From Megamerina dolium (taxonomy: Eukaryota; Arthropoda; Insecta; Diptera; Megamerinidae), in the NCBI GenBank assembly GCA_963854835.1, contig OY978530.1, positions 13,905,609 through 13,969,608 on the forward strand: a stretch of 64,000 bases of DNA, given 5' to 3'. The notes below the pieces were generated by a model. It saw nothing but the letters and a program-made list of their open reading frames with translations. It searched no databases and had not been told where the DNA came from. Position numbers and translations under genes: made by a program. Shown here piece after piece: positions 43,849 to 54,550 of the stretch; position 1 is the stretch's first letter; each line of letters begins with the position of its first letter.

Positions 43849-45036
43849 CTATGCTATTTTTCTGCACAAGACTCTTGCTCGAAAGTTTTAAGTTCATTTT
43901 TTGAACATAGCACAGCTGAGGCCTATTTAGGCTTGTTACATAATATTGGAACAACGTCGACATGTACAATAAAAAAATTGGAATCTAATACCAATTTGGT
44001 TATTGTCGATTTATTCCAAATAATGAAAAATTTGCATAATAAACTTTGCCAGCAAAAAGAACAAGGCTATTTTGGATCCATTGCGGAGAATATTTGCAAA
44101 CAAAGTGATGAATCAGAAAAAGTGAACTTATTTAAAAAACGAGCAGTTGCTTTTATAACTTCAATAATCAAATATATTGAAGACCATTTTGAATTCGAAA
44201 ATAACAAATTTGAGAAACTAAATGTATTTAACTTGAGTTCAGATATTCAGTTTAACGATTTTACCGATATATCCGAAAGATTTTCAATCAAAAACATTGA
44301 TTCAGATTCTCTTTTTGACGAATTTATTGCTTTAAAAAAATTTATAGACAACATGGATAAAAGTAAATCAGTTGAAGAAAAATGGATGGCATTCTTGAAG
44401 AGTGGAACATTTCCAAACTTAGAAACCATTTGCAATTTTATTTTCTCAATTCCACATTCCAACGCAGCCACAGAGAGGATTTTCAGTTTGATGTTCAATT
44501 TTTGGAGGAAAGATCGAAACAGGCTTGCACTTAAAAATTTGGAAAGTGAACTTATAATAAAGAACAATTTTAAGTTGTCGTGCACAGAATTTTGTCAATT
44601 TTTAAAAACTGATGAGGGTGAGCAAATCATAGTTGACACGCAAAGTAGTGGTAAATATTTGTAATTAATTTCAATTCATTGGTTAATTAAATTAATTAAA
44701 TTGATCTCAGCAGTAATATTTTTTATTTTTTATTTAATTAAAACACTAATAAGTGCAATGCTAAATAGCAATAAATACACCTACATAAATGGATTTCTAT
44801 AAATGTACCTTTGAAGTAAATATGTATAGCTTTTAAGTTATATGTATACATACATATGTACTTACCAATATGTACCCGAGTTTTTGTTTTTGTTAAATTA
44901 ATGAATTGTTATACTGATAATAAACGCGTGAAACTCTTAAGAAAAATGTGCTGATTTTTATTGCTATGTACTGATTTTTTTGTTGCTTTTTTTCAAATGT
45001 GCTGATTTCACTACTCAAGTATCTGGCAACCCTAAT
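43849..45036 (+). mobile_element. hAT transposon, 5' truncated
   Basis: Carries the C-terminal part of a hAT transposase and ends at TCTGGCAACCCTA (45021-45033), an inverted form of the GGGTTGCCAGA terminus of many hAT elements. The matching left terminus and the N-terminal two thirds of the gene are absent. Positions 44665-45000 after the gene are AT-rich with no coding. Confidence 0.7.
43933..44664 (+). pseudogene. hAT transposase C-terminal fragment
   Basis: An open frame of 243 codons, in frame with upstream sequence. The last 70 residues contain IPHSNAATERIFSLMFNFWRKDRNRLALKNLESELIIKNNF, the hAT dimerisation region (Pfam hAT C-terminal) with its conserved Asn-x-x-x-Glu-Arg-x-Phe and Trp positions. 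The catalytic Asp residues and the BED finger would lie upstream and are missing, so the fragment is inactive although uninterrupted. Confidence 0.8.
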
Positions 45037-45244
45037 CCTAACAGACAGAACCATAATAAGTAATAGACCAAATATCACGCTAGTCAATAAGAAAGAAAAA
45101 AGAACATACGTGATAGATATAGCAATTCCAAATGACACAAACTTAATACAAAAAGAATAAGAAAAAATAACCAAGTACACACTAACTACAATAGAAATGC
45201 AACAGCTTTGGAAACAACGAGAAGTAACAATAGCACCAATAATA
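45037..45244 (+). pseudogene. R4-like LINE (third copy), endonuclease segment
   Basis: LTDRTIISNRPNITLVNKKEK, YVIDIAIPND and KITKYTLTTIEMQQLWKQREVTIAPII (45040-45240) form the Pro-Asp and Ile-Asp core of the restriction-like endonuclease. The first Asp of RPD is Asn here. The reading continues after the mariner at 46249. Confidence 0.7.
45061..45087 (+). repeat. 27-bp direct repeat, right of hAT
   Basis: Second copy of 43822-43848, in its natural context within the endonuclease frame. Confidence 0.95.
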
Positions 45245-46246
45245 AAGGGTTATCGATTTTGCGGTTTCAAAAGTAAATGTAAATAAAACACATATAAAAT
45301 ATTTTTTATCATAATATTTCTTTTTTATTATAAAGTTTGAACGTTGACATTATGTGTGAAATACTACATCATTTAAATGACCACCACGCGAATTGTTGCA
45401 AGCATCGATTCTTTTGAGGTAATTTTCGACCACTTTTTGACACATATTGGGCGGTATCTCAGCCATAACGTGACGAATGTTGGTTTTCAGGTGCTCAAGA
45501 GTTAAAGGTTTATCTGCATAAACACGGTCTTTCGCGTAGCCCCACAAAAAAGTCAAGCGGTGTCAAATCGCATGATCTTGGTGGCCACTTGATATCGCCA
45601 TGACGAGAAATTACGCGGCCAGAAAATTTCTCTTGCAATAAAGCCATATTCGCTCGAGTTGTGTGGCATGTGGCACCGTCTTGTTGAAACCACATATTCT
45701 CTAAGTCGTATTCTTCAATAGCAGGCAAAAAAAGTCGGTTATCATATGACCATAACGCTCCGAATTGACGGTGACAGTCGTTCCATCGTCGTTTTCGAAG
45801 AAGTAAGGTCCAATCACACCTCCGGACCAAAGAGCGCACCAAGCAGTGACTTTTTGTGGATGTAGTGACCTCTCTTCAATTACTTGAGGATTCTCAGAAC
45901 CCCAAATTCGACAATTTTGTTTGTTAACATACCCACCGAGTGGCCTTACAATATCTGTAACCGATCCAGTCTCTTCATATTTCTTCACAATTTTGCCAAT
46001 TGCTTGCGTAGTTGGACGATTATGTAAACCATAATCTTCTCTTAAAGCACGATATGTGGCTGTGAGAGAATCACCATTTTTGTAGTAGGTTTTTACAATT
46101 TTAATGCGTTGTGTGATAGTTAAGCGATCCATTTTCGCAAATGTCAGACTTTGAACTGAAAAAGAAAGAAATTGTTTTAACAACTCAGTTGGACAGATGT
46201 CGAATTCTAGCCCTATACTTTTGAAACCGCGAAATGGATAACCCTT
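45245..46246 (-). mobile_element. Mariner-like element (DUF4817-type), copy 2, both ends present
   Basis: The ends are AAGGGTTATCGATTTTGCGG and its near inverse, each flanked by TA (45243-45244, 46247-46248). The length is 1002 bp against an expected 1300 or so, owing to an internal deletion. It is inserted in the R4-like endonuclease C-terminus, whose frame continues on both sides. Confidence 0.9.
45350..46132 (-). pseudogene. Mariner DUF4817-type transposase with internal deletion
   Basis: The ATG at 46132 starts the HTH (MDRLTITQRIKIVKTYYKNGDS, then GLHNRPTTQAIGKIVKKYEETG). At TDIVRP the sequence jumps in frame to LGGYVNKQNCRIWG: about 100 residues including FSDEAHF, the first catalytic Asp, are deleted (junction near 45945). 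Later motifs are MWFQQDGATCHTTR, WPPRSCDLTPLDFF and, after a frame change near 45550, FLWGYAKDRVYADKPLTLEHL to the stop at 45350. I count 36 residues between the QQD Asp and the SCD Asp, not the 34 of classical mariners. Confidence 0.85.
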
Positions 46247-46248
46247 TA

Positions 46249-46325
46249 ATATTTGCAACAGGGATCACTTCAACATCATTTTTAAAATACATAAAAATAA
46301 TAGACCTACAACACAATATTCACAA
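46249..46325 (+). pseudogene. R4-like LINE (third copy), C-terminal end
   Basis: Encodes ATGITSTSFLKYI, matching the terminal region after the endonuclease (compare MSAEGSALKALK at 34400). It ends at the Jockey-B junction. Confidence 0.55.
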
Positions 46326-46399
46326 ATACAACAAGTATTCAAATCTTACAAACTAGCTAAAATTATGTGAAACTCCCTATGTTCCATCACAATTTGTTG

Positions 46400-47051
46400 A
46401 GTCGCGAGGTTTAGCAATTTCACAGCATATTCAGTGTGTCTTTTCTTTTTAATCGTCGATGCCCCGTGCTCAGCAACAATTGCCTAGCAAGGGGATTCGG
46501 ATGGTTGTGTAATTTTTGAATGTAGCTTCTGCAGGACTTTGCAACTTCCTCAGAAATTGTGGGTACATTTAAATCTCGATGGATGTTAATGTTCCTCATA
46601 TGTCAAGGAGCGTTTACAATAATTCGCAGACACTTGGATTGTATTCGCTGCAATTTTTCGAAATTTGAGGGAGATGCGGTGCCCCATAACTGAATGCCAT
46701 AAGTCCAGATTGGCTTCAGGATTGCTTTATATAATAGCACTTTGTATTCGATATTCAACTTTAAGCTATTGTTTGACAGTCACCATAACTGATTAATTTG
46801 AATATTGATCTGAGTTTTCATTGCCTCTATGTGATTTTTCCAGGTCAGCCTTCTGTCGAGGTGAATACCCAAGTACTTTGTTTAGGAACACTGTGGAACT
46901 GATTGGCCATTTATTTTATGTGGGGGACATGTATCTAGCCTTAGCGTGAAGGTTACATGTACGCTATTTCATTCATTGACTTTTATACGCCATTTTGCTA
47001 GCCAGATTTCGAGAGAATCGACACGAGTTTACAAGAGTTTAGTAGCTTCTA
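46400..47051 (-). pseudogene. Jockey-B RT C-terminal region
   Basis: Read on the minus strand: CKHVTFTL-like (about 46960), YLGIHLDRRLTWKNHIEAM, LLYKAILKPIWTYGIQLWG (about 46700-46740), LQRIQSKCLRIIVNAP and LHNHPNPLARQLLLSTGHR (46460-46530), with a few stops. Its counterpart at 61353-61806 is intact. Confidence 0.8.
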
Positions 47052-47957
47052 AAGGGTTTTCCATTAAGGACATAACAATTTCATCTATTAATAAAACACA
47101 GACATATTTGAGATATTGAGTTCAAATTTATTGTGGATATATTGCAAGCATTACATTTTATGAATGAAATTCGATTTCGGTCATATGTCCACCACGAGCC
47201 CGTTTACAGCGGTCGATTCTTGGGACCCAATTTTCCAACACTCTAACACACATTTCGACCGGAATTTTGAAAATTTCGCGTTAGATATTGTCTTTGAGCT
47301 CGTCGAAAGTTGCTGGCTCGTTGGCATAGACCAGTGACTTGATAAAGCCCCATAAAAAGAAACCCAGTGGTGTTAGATCGCTTGAACGAGGCGGCCATTC
47401 GACCGGACCGTTTCTCGAGATAACACGTTCACCGAATTTGCCTTGCAATAAATCGATTGTGACGTGTGCTGTGTGGCTAGTGGCACCGTCTTTTTGAAAC
47501 CACATATCGCTGATGTCAAGTTCATCCAATTCTGGCCACAAATAATCTTCCAACATAGCACGATAGCTCTCTCCATTAACGGTAACATAACGGTCATTTT
47601 CATCCACGAAAAAAAAACCGCACCAAACAGTAACTTTTTGCAGGTGCAACGGTGTTTTAAGAAGCACTTGTGGATTTGTTGCTGACCAATAACGCATATT
47701 TTGCTTATTGACAAAGCCATTGAGCCAGAAATGAGCTTCATCACTGAAGATGATTTTTCGCTCTTAAAGTTGCGACCACCGACTCAGAATTTCGGTAGTA
47801 ATTTTTAATAATTTGCAAACGTTGCTGGTTCGTGAACTTTACCATGATGAAAATGTTGACTTTAACTAACGTTTTGACATTGACAGTTGATTAAAAAAGT
47901 TTAAGGATGCGTTCATATAAAGATACGAAATTGTTATGTCCCTAATGGAAAACCCTT
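47052..47957 (-). mobile_element. Mariner-like element, second DUF4817-type family, 906 bp
   Basis: The ends are AAGGGTTTTCCATTAAGGAC and the inverse GTCCCTAATGGAAAACCCTT, flanked by TA (47050-47051, 47958-47959). They share the outer AAGGGTT with the family at 45245. Jockey RT sequence continues on both sides, so this is a clean insertion. It is shorter than a full element because of an internal deletion. Confidence 0.9.
47281..47854 (-). pseudogene. Mariner DUF4817-type transposase, second family, deleted
   Basis: Starts at the ATG near 47854 with MVKFTNQQRLQIIKNYYRNSE, the DUF4817-like first helix. After about 30 residues it jumps, out of frame, to IFSDEAHFWLNGFVNKQN (first Asp, about 47740), so most of the DNA-binding region is lost. 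The catalytic part is otherwise continuous: VTVWCGFFF, MWFQKDGATSHTAH and WPPRSSDLTPLGFFLWG. The spacing from the second Asp to the SSD Asp is 36 residues, as in the other family. A TAA at about 47283 stops it early. Confidence 0.8.
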
Positions 47958-48391
47958 TATGGGGTTAGAGCGAGAGCACAATATTTCCGTATCATCAGCA
48001 AAGGTGAATGTATAGTTATTGTTGGGCATATCTGAAGTGTATAAGAGATACAGTAAAGGGCCCAAAACGCTTCCTTGAGGAACACCAGCGTGAATATCCA
48101 ATTGATTTGTTGTGTAATCCTTGTGATGTACGAGAAATTGCCTTTTCGTGAGGTAGCTACTAAGCAATGAGCAGCAATAGTTTGAGTTTGTAAATAAGGC
48201 CATCGTGCCATACTTTATCGAAAGCTAAGTGATATCAAGAAAGACAGCTGAGCAATACTTTTTTTCTTCAAAAGTATTCCTTATCAGAGTTACAATGCGG
48301 TGGACTTGCTCTATTGTGCCCTGCTGTTTTCTAAATCCAAACTGATGCTGGGGAATCAGTTGGTTGATAATAATAAATTTAGTTATATTCA
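47958..48391 (-). pseudogene. Jockey-B RT core
   Basis: Motifs on the minus strand: LIPQHQFGF (48345), QQGTIEQVHRIVTLI, YCSAVFLDIT with the first catalytic Asp and a small deletion after it, SYLTKRQFLVHHKDYTTNQLDIHAGVPQGSVLGPLLYLLYTSDMP (48050-48160), and FTFADDTEILCSRSNPIK (47960-48010) with the Asp pair. A frameshift lies near 48215. Confidence 0.8.
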
Positions 48392-48706
48392 TGCTTCTCT
48401 TCCATTACTGTTGTGCGTCTTAAATTTTGGACAATATTAGAATGGACCTACTTATTTTAGCCGGTTCCGAACGGCAGAACACTTGTGACATCACTTTTTT
48501 CTGAGCATTGTCACAGAGTTCTTTTTAGAAGCTTTTTCATGGCAAGTTGTTACTGTCGGAAGAATTGCCAATTGCTTGCCGACAGGTGGATACCGTTCGA
48601 AAGAAAAATCTTTTCGATGTTAAATTTGTTATGCATCAGCCGGGTATTGAACCACGACCTACAGATCAGAAGGCGAACACACTAACCACTGAGCTACGGC
48701 ACCCAC
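48392..48706 (-). mobile_element. tRNA-derived SINE, copy S2 (3' truncated)
   Basis: Matches S1 and S3 from the tRNA-like head (A box TAGCTCAGTGG, B box region with GTTCAATACC) to the CTTCTCTTCCATTACTG region, but lacks the last 40 bp (the GCCCCAAAGGG block). It lies exactly where Jockey-B is missing ORF1 C-terminal and endonuclease sequence. Confidence 0.85.
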
Positions 48707-49530
48707 TTTTAGCACTTTTTAGCTGATATGTGTAGTAATTCTTTCTTCCAGGACCGAATTCTGTAATTACTTTGCGATAACGAGTTTCGGTATAGATTTG
48801 CACTTTCGTTTCCTCAATTTGGCCTTTGCGAATAGGAACAACGTGAAAATTCTTTGGTCTTATAAGACTTGTTATTCTGGAAATCAACTTATCTGAGTTG
48901 CGTTCTCTTAAGAAAATGGGTGGGGGTTTGAAATTTTTCTTGGGGATCATATTTTCGTAAATTTCATCACTTGAAAGCAGGCGTATCTATTTTCCGAACT
49001 AATAGGGGTAGTGTTCTGCTTTTGAATTTTTCTTGAATTCATTTGTTTTGAATTTTGTGGACTTCTTTTTCGCTTTACTACAGTAATGTAGCGATCAATT
49101 CCAGTTTGAACAGCAACTGGTTCTTTAATAGCCATCGCACTAGTTGCTTTTACTTCTGGGTCATGCACTTAAGTAGAAAGGCCGTTATTTGTTTGCTTTG
49201 ATGTTGTAGCTGTTGGTGTAACAGCAGGAGAAGCGCATTGTACACTCCACGGTATAGAGGGAGATAGTATATCACGAGAGAACATATTATTTTTTTTGTG
49301 TCTGTATTTGATGTGATTGGAGATGAGTTTGTTGTTGCCTAATTTGATGTAGTGTTGTAGTAGAGTGAGGAATATGCGCAAACAAGAGATTTGCACTGTT
49401 ACTTTCACTTGTTCGGTGTGTATCAACTGATTTTTTTGATAATGCACTTATCGGGGAGGTTTCCGCGGGTGATTGCAAATTATGATTTACACACACATTT
49501 GCCGGAGAGGAGAGCGCCGAACACTCATAT
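48707..49530 (-). pseudogene. Jockey-B ORF1 N-terminal half
   Basis: The probable start is MSVRRSPLRQMCVNHN (ATG near 49527), a low-complexity polar N-terminus. It continues through ITVVKRKRSPQNSKQMNSRK (about 49040-49100) and a frame change to FKPPPIFLRERNSDKLISRITSLI and FHVVPIRKGQIEETKVQIYTETRYRKV (48770-48930), the conserved region before the zinc knuckles of Jockey ORF1. It stops at the SINE. Confidence 0.7.
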
Positions 49531-49879
49531 TACAAACAAAATCTGTTTGCAAACTATGTTATTATTTTTTTTCTTTGATTTTATTTTTTTTCTACTTATC
49601 TGTATAAGCAATAAAAAAAAACACAGAAATAACTGCTTGATTTTATTTAGCGTCTTTCGCAATATATTTGATTTTTTAAACCGAAATCAATCACTTATTC
49701 GACTTTATTAAAGGAGAGATACAAAACACGTCCACTATTATTGGTGACTATCACTCATGAATAATTAAAACAATAATATTATATTAACAAAAATATATAA
49801 AAGTGCCGACGTGACTTGCAGCCCGAAACTGCCGTCGTGTTCGGTGTAAATGGACCTTGCTTCGCGTGGTATGCGGGGG

Positions 49880-50530
49880 GGAGAGTGGCGGGATTATAAT
49901 AATATTAATAACCCGTGTGGGGTTGTGGGTACTCGAATCGGGCGCTTCCCCAGGTGGCGGATACGGGAATCCTCCGCACGTCGGCAGCTGTTTATATCTT
50001 AGCAGATGTCGCCGTGTAGGGTAGGTGAAAAATAAAATACCACCCGCGGACCAAAAACCAACATCCTGGATGGCCGATGAACAACTCAGCGTCCCAGGGA
50101 GTAGGGTGCAAAGAATATGAACCAACACCTGAAACTGGTATTTTCTTTGGGCTGGTAAACGGTAGACAAAGCCTTCAAATATACATGATGAAACAATTAA
50201 CAAGAGCCTCGAATAATAATAGCATCAATGCTGCATTTCTATATCTCTATAATCAACACAAATGGAACAAACCAAAATACAACACAAATGTCTTCAAGTG
50301 ACCGACATCTACCACACTATGTAGTCCTTACGCTGGCTGGAAAAGTAAGACAACGCACAAATGGACAATACAAATAAATGAAGACTTACTACGCATTTAT
50401 TATATGGTAACTATCCAAGAAACACGGAAGACGAGTTATAGAAACCGCGTACACCAAGAACTCACAAGACTATACCCACAAATAACTGCCACTGCAGAAA
50501 CAATTTAGTACCACCTAATAGAAAAGATAC
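49880..50530 (+). pseudogene. R4-like LINE 5' segment, fourth copy
   Basis: A GC-rich leader (49905-50060) holds a TACCACCCGCGGACC motif also present at 11433. Frames then give Asn-rich sequence and, at about 50310-50400, HYVVLTLAGKVRQRTKWTIQINEDLLRIYYMV, the N-terminal block shared with 11590-12209 and 35430. It breaks off near 50530. Confidence 0.65.
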
Positions 50531-50531
50531 T

Positions 50532-50995
50532 ATGAAAGAGTCGACGATTCAGATAGATTTTGAAGACTACTTAGAAGACAACACAAGCATTACATCATGG
50601 AGTCAATTCAACAGTTTTCTGACTCACAAATATAAAACATTGGAATCTGTCAGAAATATAAAGGTCAATTCATCAAAGACCTTTTATCAAAAACCTCAAT
50701 CTAACTTAACTTTCCCAGGAAAAAAGAAAGGAAATTTAATTCATTCCATATGAAAATCGATACACCCACTCAACGCTTAAAACCCACAGCACAAGATACA
50801 AAAGATAAGGAGAAAATTCAATCCAGAAATTTGGCATCCAAATTGGATGGATCATTTGTCGAATTTGCAATAAAACCCATTGTATTCGAGATTGGCCCGA
50901 ATTCGGTGTCTGACAGGATCATGAATATAAAACGACTCGGTATTTGCTATAATTGTCTAGCAGCGTTGTGTACTATTTTCCACAACACTTACTAA
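50532..50995 (+). pseudogene. LTR-retrotransposon gag fragment (BEL/Pao-like)
   Basis: Two frames encode IDFEDYLEDNTSITSWSQFNSFLTHKYKTLES, which resembles the gag segment before the zinc knuckles of BEL elements, then SDRIMNIKRLGICYNCLA, the first half of a knuckle. No LTR of a BEL element is next to it. Moderate call. Confidence 0.5.
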
Positions 50996-51059
50996 ATACC
51001 TAACGGCTAGACTCAAGGATGTAACGCACAAGATTCGCATCTAAACCTAAGCTCCTAAA

Positions 51060-51297
51060 TATCCTTCGAGACTGTAGCACTGCTTAGCTGAAATAAAACA
51101 GGGTTAATTATACTTGCACTTTTAGGTCTTCACTTTATTCCTGGTATTTTTCACTTTTATTTATAATTACTTTACATCTTTATACTAATACAGTTTTACA
51201 CTAATACTGGAGGGCCTCGTAAGGATCGCAGTATTTTACAATTGCTTACACGTAAACACTTCACAACTTAGAACAAGAATGGTATATAAGCTGGCAG
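51060..51297 (-). repeat. Ty3/gypsy-like LTR fragment 1
   Basis: Shares AATACTGGAGGGCCTCGT...AGGATCGCAGTATTTTACAATT with 61037-61090, and in inverse with 62860-62885. The three together define an LTR family. Confidence 0.6.
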
Positions 51298-52370
51298 CTT
51301 CGAATGTGTACATACATATATATTTGACGTAGTAAAATATATAGAAAACGAAAAAATGAGAGCAATTAAAATCGAATAGATGATTGAGTTGATTGTTTGT
51401 AGTAGACAAATAAGGGATGCTTTCTTATTGTAATTCACCTGATAGCTAAACATATTGATAACAATTAATTATTGTAAACAAATTAATTTTTAAATCGTGT
51501 TCCATGATAATTTAATTAATTCTTATTACCTACATCTTTTTAATAAAATTTTGATATTCATTAATTTCTAATAAAAAAGTAACTATAGTATAACATATGC
51601 TGAATTTCGCATATTCTTGTATAAATATAATTTCGAATTATCCTATTAATTTCAATATTGAATCTTCATCGTCGGATTTATACATAGTACATATGAAAGT
51701 ATTTATATATGTGACATGCCGACTCATATTGATTGTGTGAAGCTGCGGTTGGTTCACGTATGAAAATGCTCATTTTCAACTGTTTCCAGTGTATCTAAAA
51801 CCATTTTTGGCTTTGAGTGAAAAGGTGGCCAATGTTTCATCGCCAGATTTGCTGTTAAAATGCTGTCTATTAACAGTGGGATATCTCATTACTTCTAAAG
51901 TCTCTGATATAGTTCATCAACAACAGGAATAGATAAACAGCAGCTATCATAGGTAACATTGCGACCAGAATGTTTAATACTTTCGACTAGCTTTTGTACA
52001 TATTCTGACGGTGCTCTGTTCCTCTGCCAATATATGAAATCGCTTCACGTATCTTCTTTATCCTTGTTATCCTTATCGTCGAATAGGAAGCAAATAAGAA
52101 TAAATCGAAAACGATTGGTACTCATAATAGATTTGTATACGGCCGCACATAATGAAGACCACATATCAATTACGCTTTTATAGTTGGTCTGCATATGTTG
52201 GTGCATATCGATCACTACAATTGTCTACTTTTCATTCATAAATACGCGAGATCGGCAACACAGCAATCATGCGATTGAATTTTTGCTATTTTTCAAGATT
52301 TTGTCATTTTATGGTTGTTCAGCAGCGAACACATCAAATTGTTCGTCTTTCGTTGATTACCCATGCATTG
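51298..52370 (-). mobile_element. piggyBac-like remnant, copy 1
   Basis: Most of this region is the reverse complement of 58080-59095: a noncoding end (51298-51780) and a transposase part (51960-52190). On the minus strand the latter encodes MSTNRFRFILICFLFDDKDNKDKEDT and, further on, SGRNVTYDS..LSIPVVDEL, motifs of the piggyBac DDD domain. An internal deletion near 51900 removes about 130 bp present in copy 3. At 52227-52370 a further block (GATCGGCAACACAGCAATCA) is attached in the opposite orientation relative to copy 3. Confidence 0.6.
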
Positions 52371-52610
52371 CATACACACAAACGTATACGAGTATGGACG
52401 GCCAATCGGCTGGTTTCATGTGCGTGTAGCAGAAAGGGATGCGTGAGGCAAACATCCCCCTTCGAATTTATATGAGATTTAGAATAAAAACCCTCCACAT
52501 AACACAAGTGTTCGAGGCCATGTTTCTGCAGACGCGATGATGACATATTTAGAATTAGAGAACAAACGAAACATTTTTTTCATGCATTCTGTTACACATA
52601 CATATACATT
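52371..52610. other. Unassigned interval
   Basis: 240 bp between the piggyBac-like remnant and the next inverted-repeat element. Nothing recognised. Confidence 0.35.
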
Positions 52611-52955
52611 AGAGCGGGCCAAATTTTGTAGCCACGATCGTATAGCAAAAGCGGAAACTACTATGATTTTAGGTATATTTGTACGACAACCGATGGGTAT
52701 AAAATTAATGTTGACGCTCCGAATTTTCGGAAATTAGTATGTCTATCCATACCAAAATAATTTTTTAAAAATGTTTTGTATGGAAAAAATATTTATTTTT
52801 GGAAATGCGCGTGGTCAATATTATTTTAGACCCAAGGTATTGTGGAAAAATATACAATACTTACAATCTATGTTAGTTTTAGTTCTTGCTATGCGATATG
52901 TCACAGTTTTTTGCTATACAAATTGATATACAAATTTGACCCGCCCTATTATCCA
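52611..52955. mobile_element. Candidate MITE, about 345 bp
   Basis: AGAGCGGGCCAAATTTTG at the left and CAAATTTGACCCGCCCT at the right form inverted ends with two or three mismatches. ATT occurs outside both ends. The interior has no coding. Family unknown. Confidence 0.5.
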
Positions 52956-53059
52956 TGTTTGCTTTTGTTTTGTATATCAAAGACCAAATCGAAAATCAGA
53001 AAGTTTATGATTCTTCCTCTTCCTCAAGAAACGAAAGCAAAAGCAACAACAAATACGCA

Positions 53060-53700
53060 GGCTTAGATGTGTGTTGTGTGCACCAATGCGAGTGAAATCG
53101 ACGAAAGACGAACAATTCGATGGGTTGGCTGCTGAACAAGCGCAAAATGACAAAATCTTGATAAATAGCAAAAATTCAATCGCATGATTGCTGTGTTGCT
53201 GATCTCGCATATTTATCAATGAAAAATAGACAGTTCTGCTTCGAATGTGTACATATATATTTGACGTAGAAAAATATATAGAAAACGAAAAAATGAGAGC
53301 AATTAAAATCGAATAGATGATTAAGTTGATTAGTAGACAAATAAAGGATGCTTTCTTATTGAAATTCACCTGATAGCTAAACATTTTGATAACAATTAAT
53401 TATTGTAAACAAATTAATTTTTAAATCGTGTTCCATGATAATTTAATTAATTCTTATTACCTTGCATATGAAAGTATTTATATATGTGACATGCCGACTG
53501 AAATTGATTGTGTGAAGCTGCGGTTGGTTTAAGTATGCAAATGCTCATTCTCAACTGTTTCCAGTGTATCTAAAATCTTTTTTTGGCTTTGAGTGAAAAG
53601 GTGGGCAATGTTTCATCGCCAGATTTGCTTTTAAGACGCTGTCTATTAACAGTGGGATATCGCATTACTTCTAAAGTCTCTGGTCGGTTGTAAATTAGTA
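53060..53700. mobile_element. piggyBac-like remnant, copy 2
   Basis: 53060-53235 is the inverse of the GATCGGCAACACAGCAATCA block at 59097-59260. 53238-53460 matches the noncoding end at 51298-51520, and 53520-53690 matches the region around 58490-58620. The coding core is deleted, and the segment between 51500 and 51690 of copy 1 is missing here. Confidence 0.6.
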
Positions 53701-53762
53701 GTATATGCAAATTTTGTTTCTCAAAAAGTGGAAATATAAGAAAAAGATGGTTATTCGAATAA

Positions 53763-53949
<187 letters not shown>

Positions 53950-54130
53950 GCCCACAAAATAATTGCAATTTAAATTTTGGAATTCTCCATAAATGCTATT
54001 TCTTATGGACAAAAGTCACCGTCATTCCACTCGTGTTGTTTAAAAAAAAAAAATAGAAATTTAATAATTAATTAGGTTACTATTACTTATTTTATACTCA
54101 ATTTCATGTAACATAGATAGATAGATAGAT

Positions 54131-54477
54131 ATGTGGCACTTAAAGCCCCAAAGGGCTCATTGGCCGAGCTTCTCTTCCATTTATGTTGTGCGTCTTAAAT
54201 TTGGACAGTATTAGAAGGGACCTACTTATTTTAGCCGGTTCCGAACGGCAGAACACTTGTGACATCACTTTTTCTGAGCTTTATCACAGAGTTCTTTAAG
54301 AAACTTTTTCATGGCAAGTTGTTACTGTCGGAAGAATTGCCAATTGCTTGCCGACAGGTGGGTACCATTCGAAAGAAAAATCTTATCGATATTAAATTTG
54401 TTATGCATCAGACGGGGATTGAACCACGACCTACAGATCAGAAGGCGAACACACTAACCACTGAGCTACGACACCCA
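54131..54477 (-). mobile_element. tRNA-derived SINE, copy S3
   Basis: A full-length copy on the minus strand: the head with A box TAGCTCAGTGG and B box GGTTCAATCC, a body as in S1, and a 3' end reading GGCTTTAAGTGCCACAT followed by an ATCT tetranucleotide tail (the TAGA repeats at 54112-54130). Confidence 0.88.
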
Positions 54478-54550
54478 CATGGCAACTTTGAAATTGATCT
54501 GTCACAATTAAGTGCCGTTATTTGTGTTAAAAAGTTTGTGTTGATACGAA

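Larger units (their letters stand above)
46326..49700 (-). mobile_element. Jockey-type LINE (Jockey-B), internally deleted and interrupted
   Basis: Minus-strand pieces: the 3' UTR and C-terminal RT region (46326-47051), the RT core (47958-48391) and the ORF1 N-terminal half (48707-49700). The 3' part matches Jockey-C at 61353-61910 but lacks the last 80 bp and the poly(A). The rest of ORF1 and all of the endonuclease are missing at the SINE S2 site. A mariner (47052-47957) splits the RT. Confidence 0.8.
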
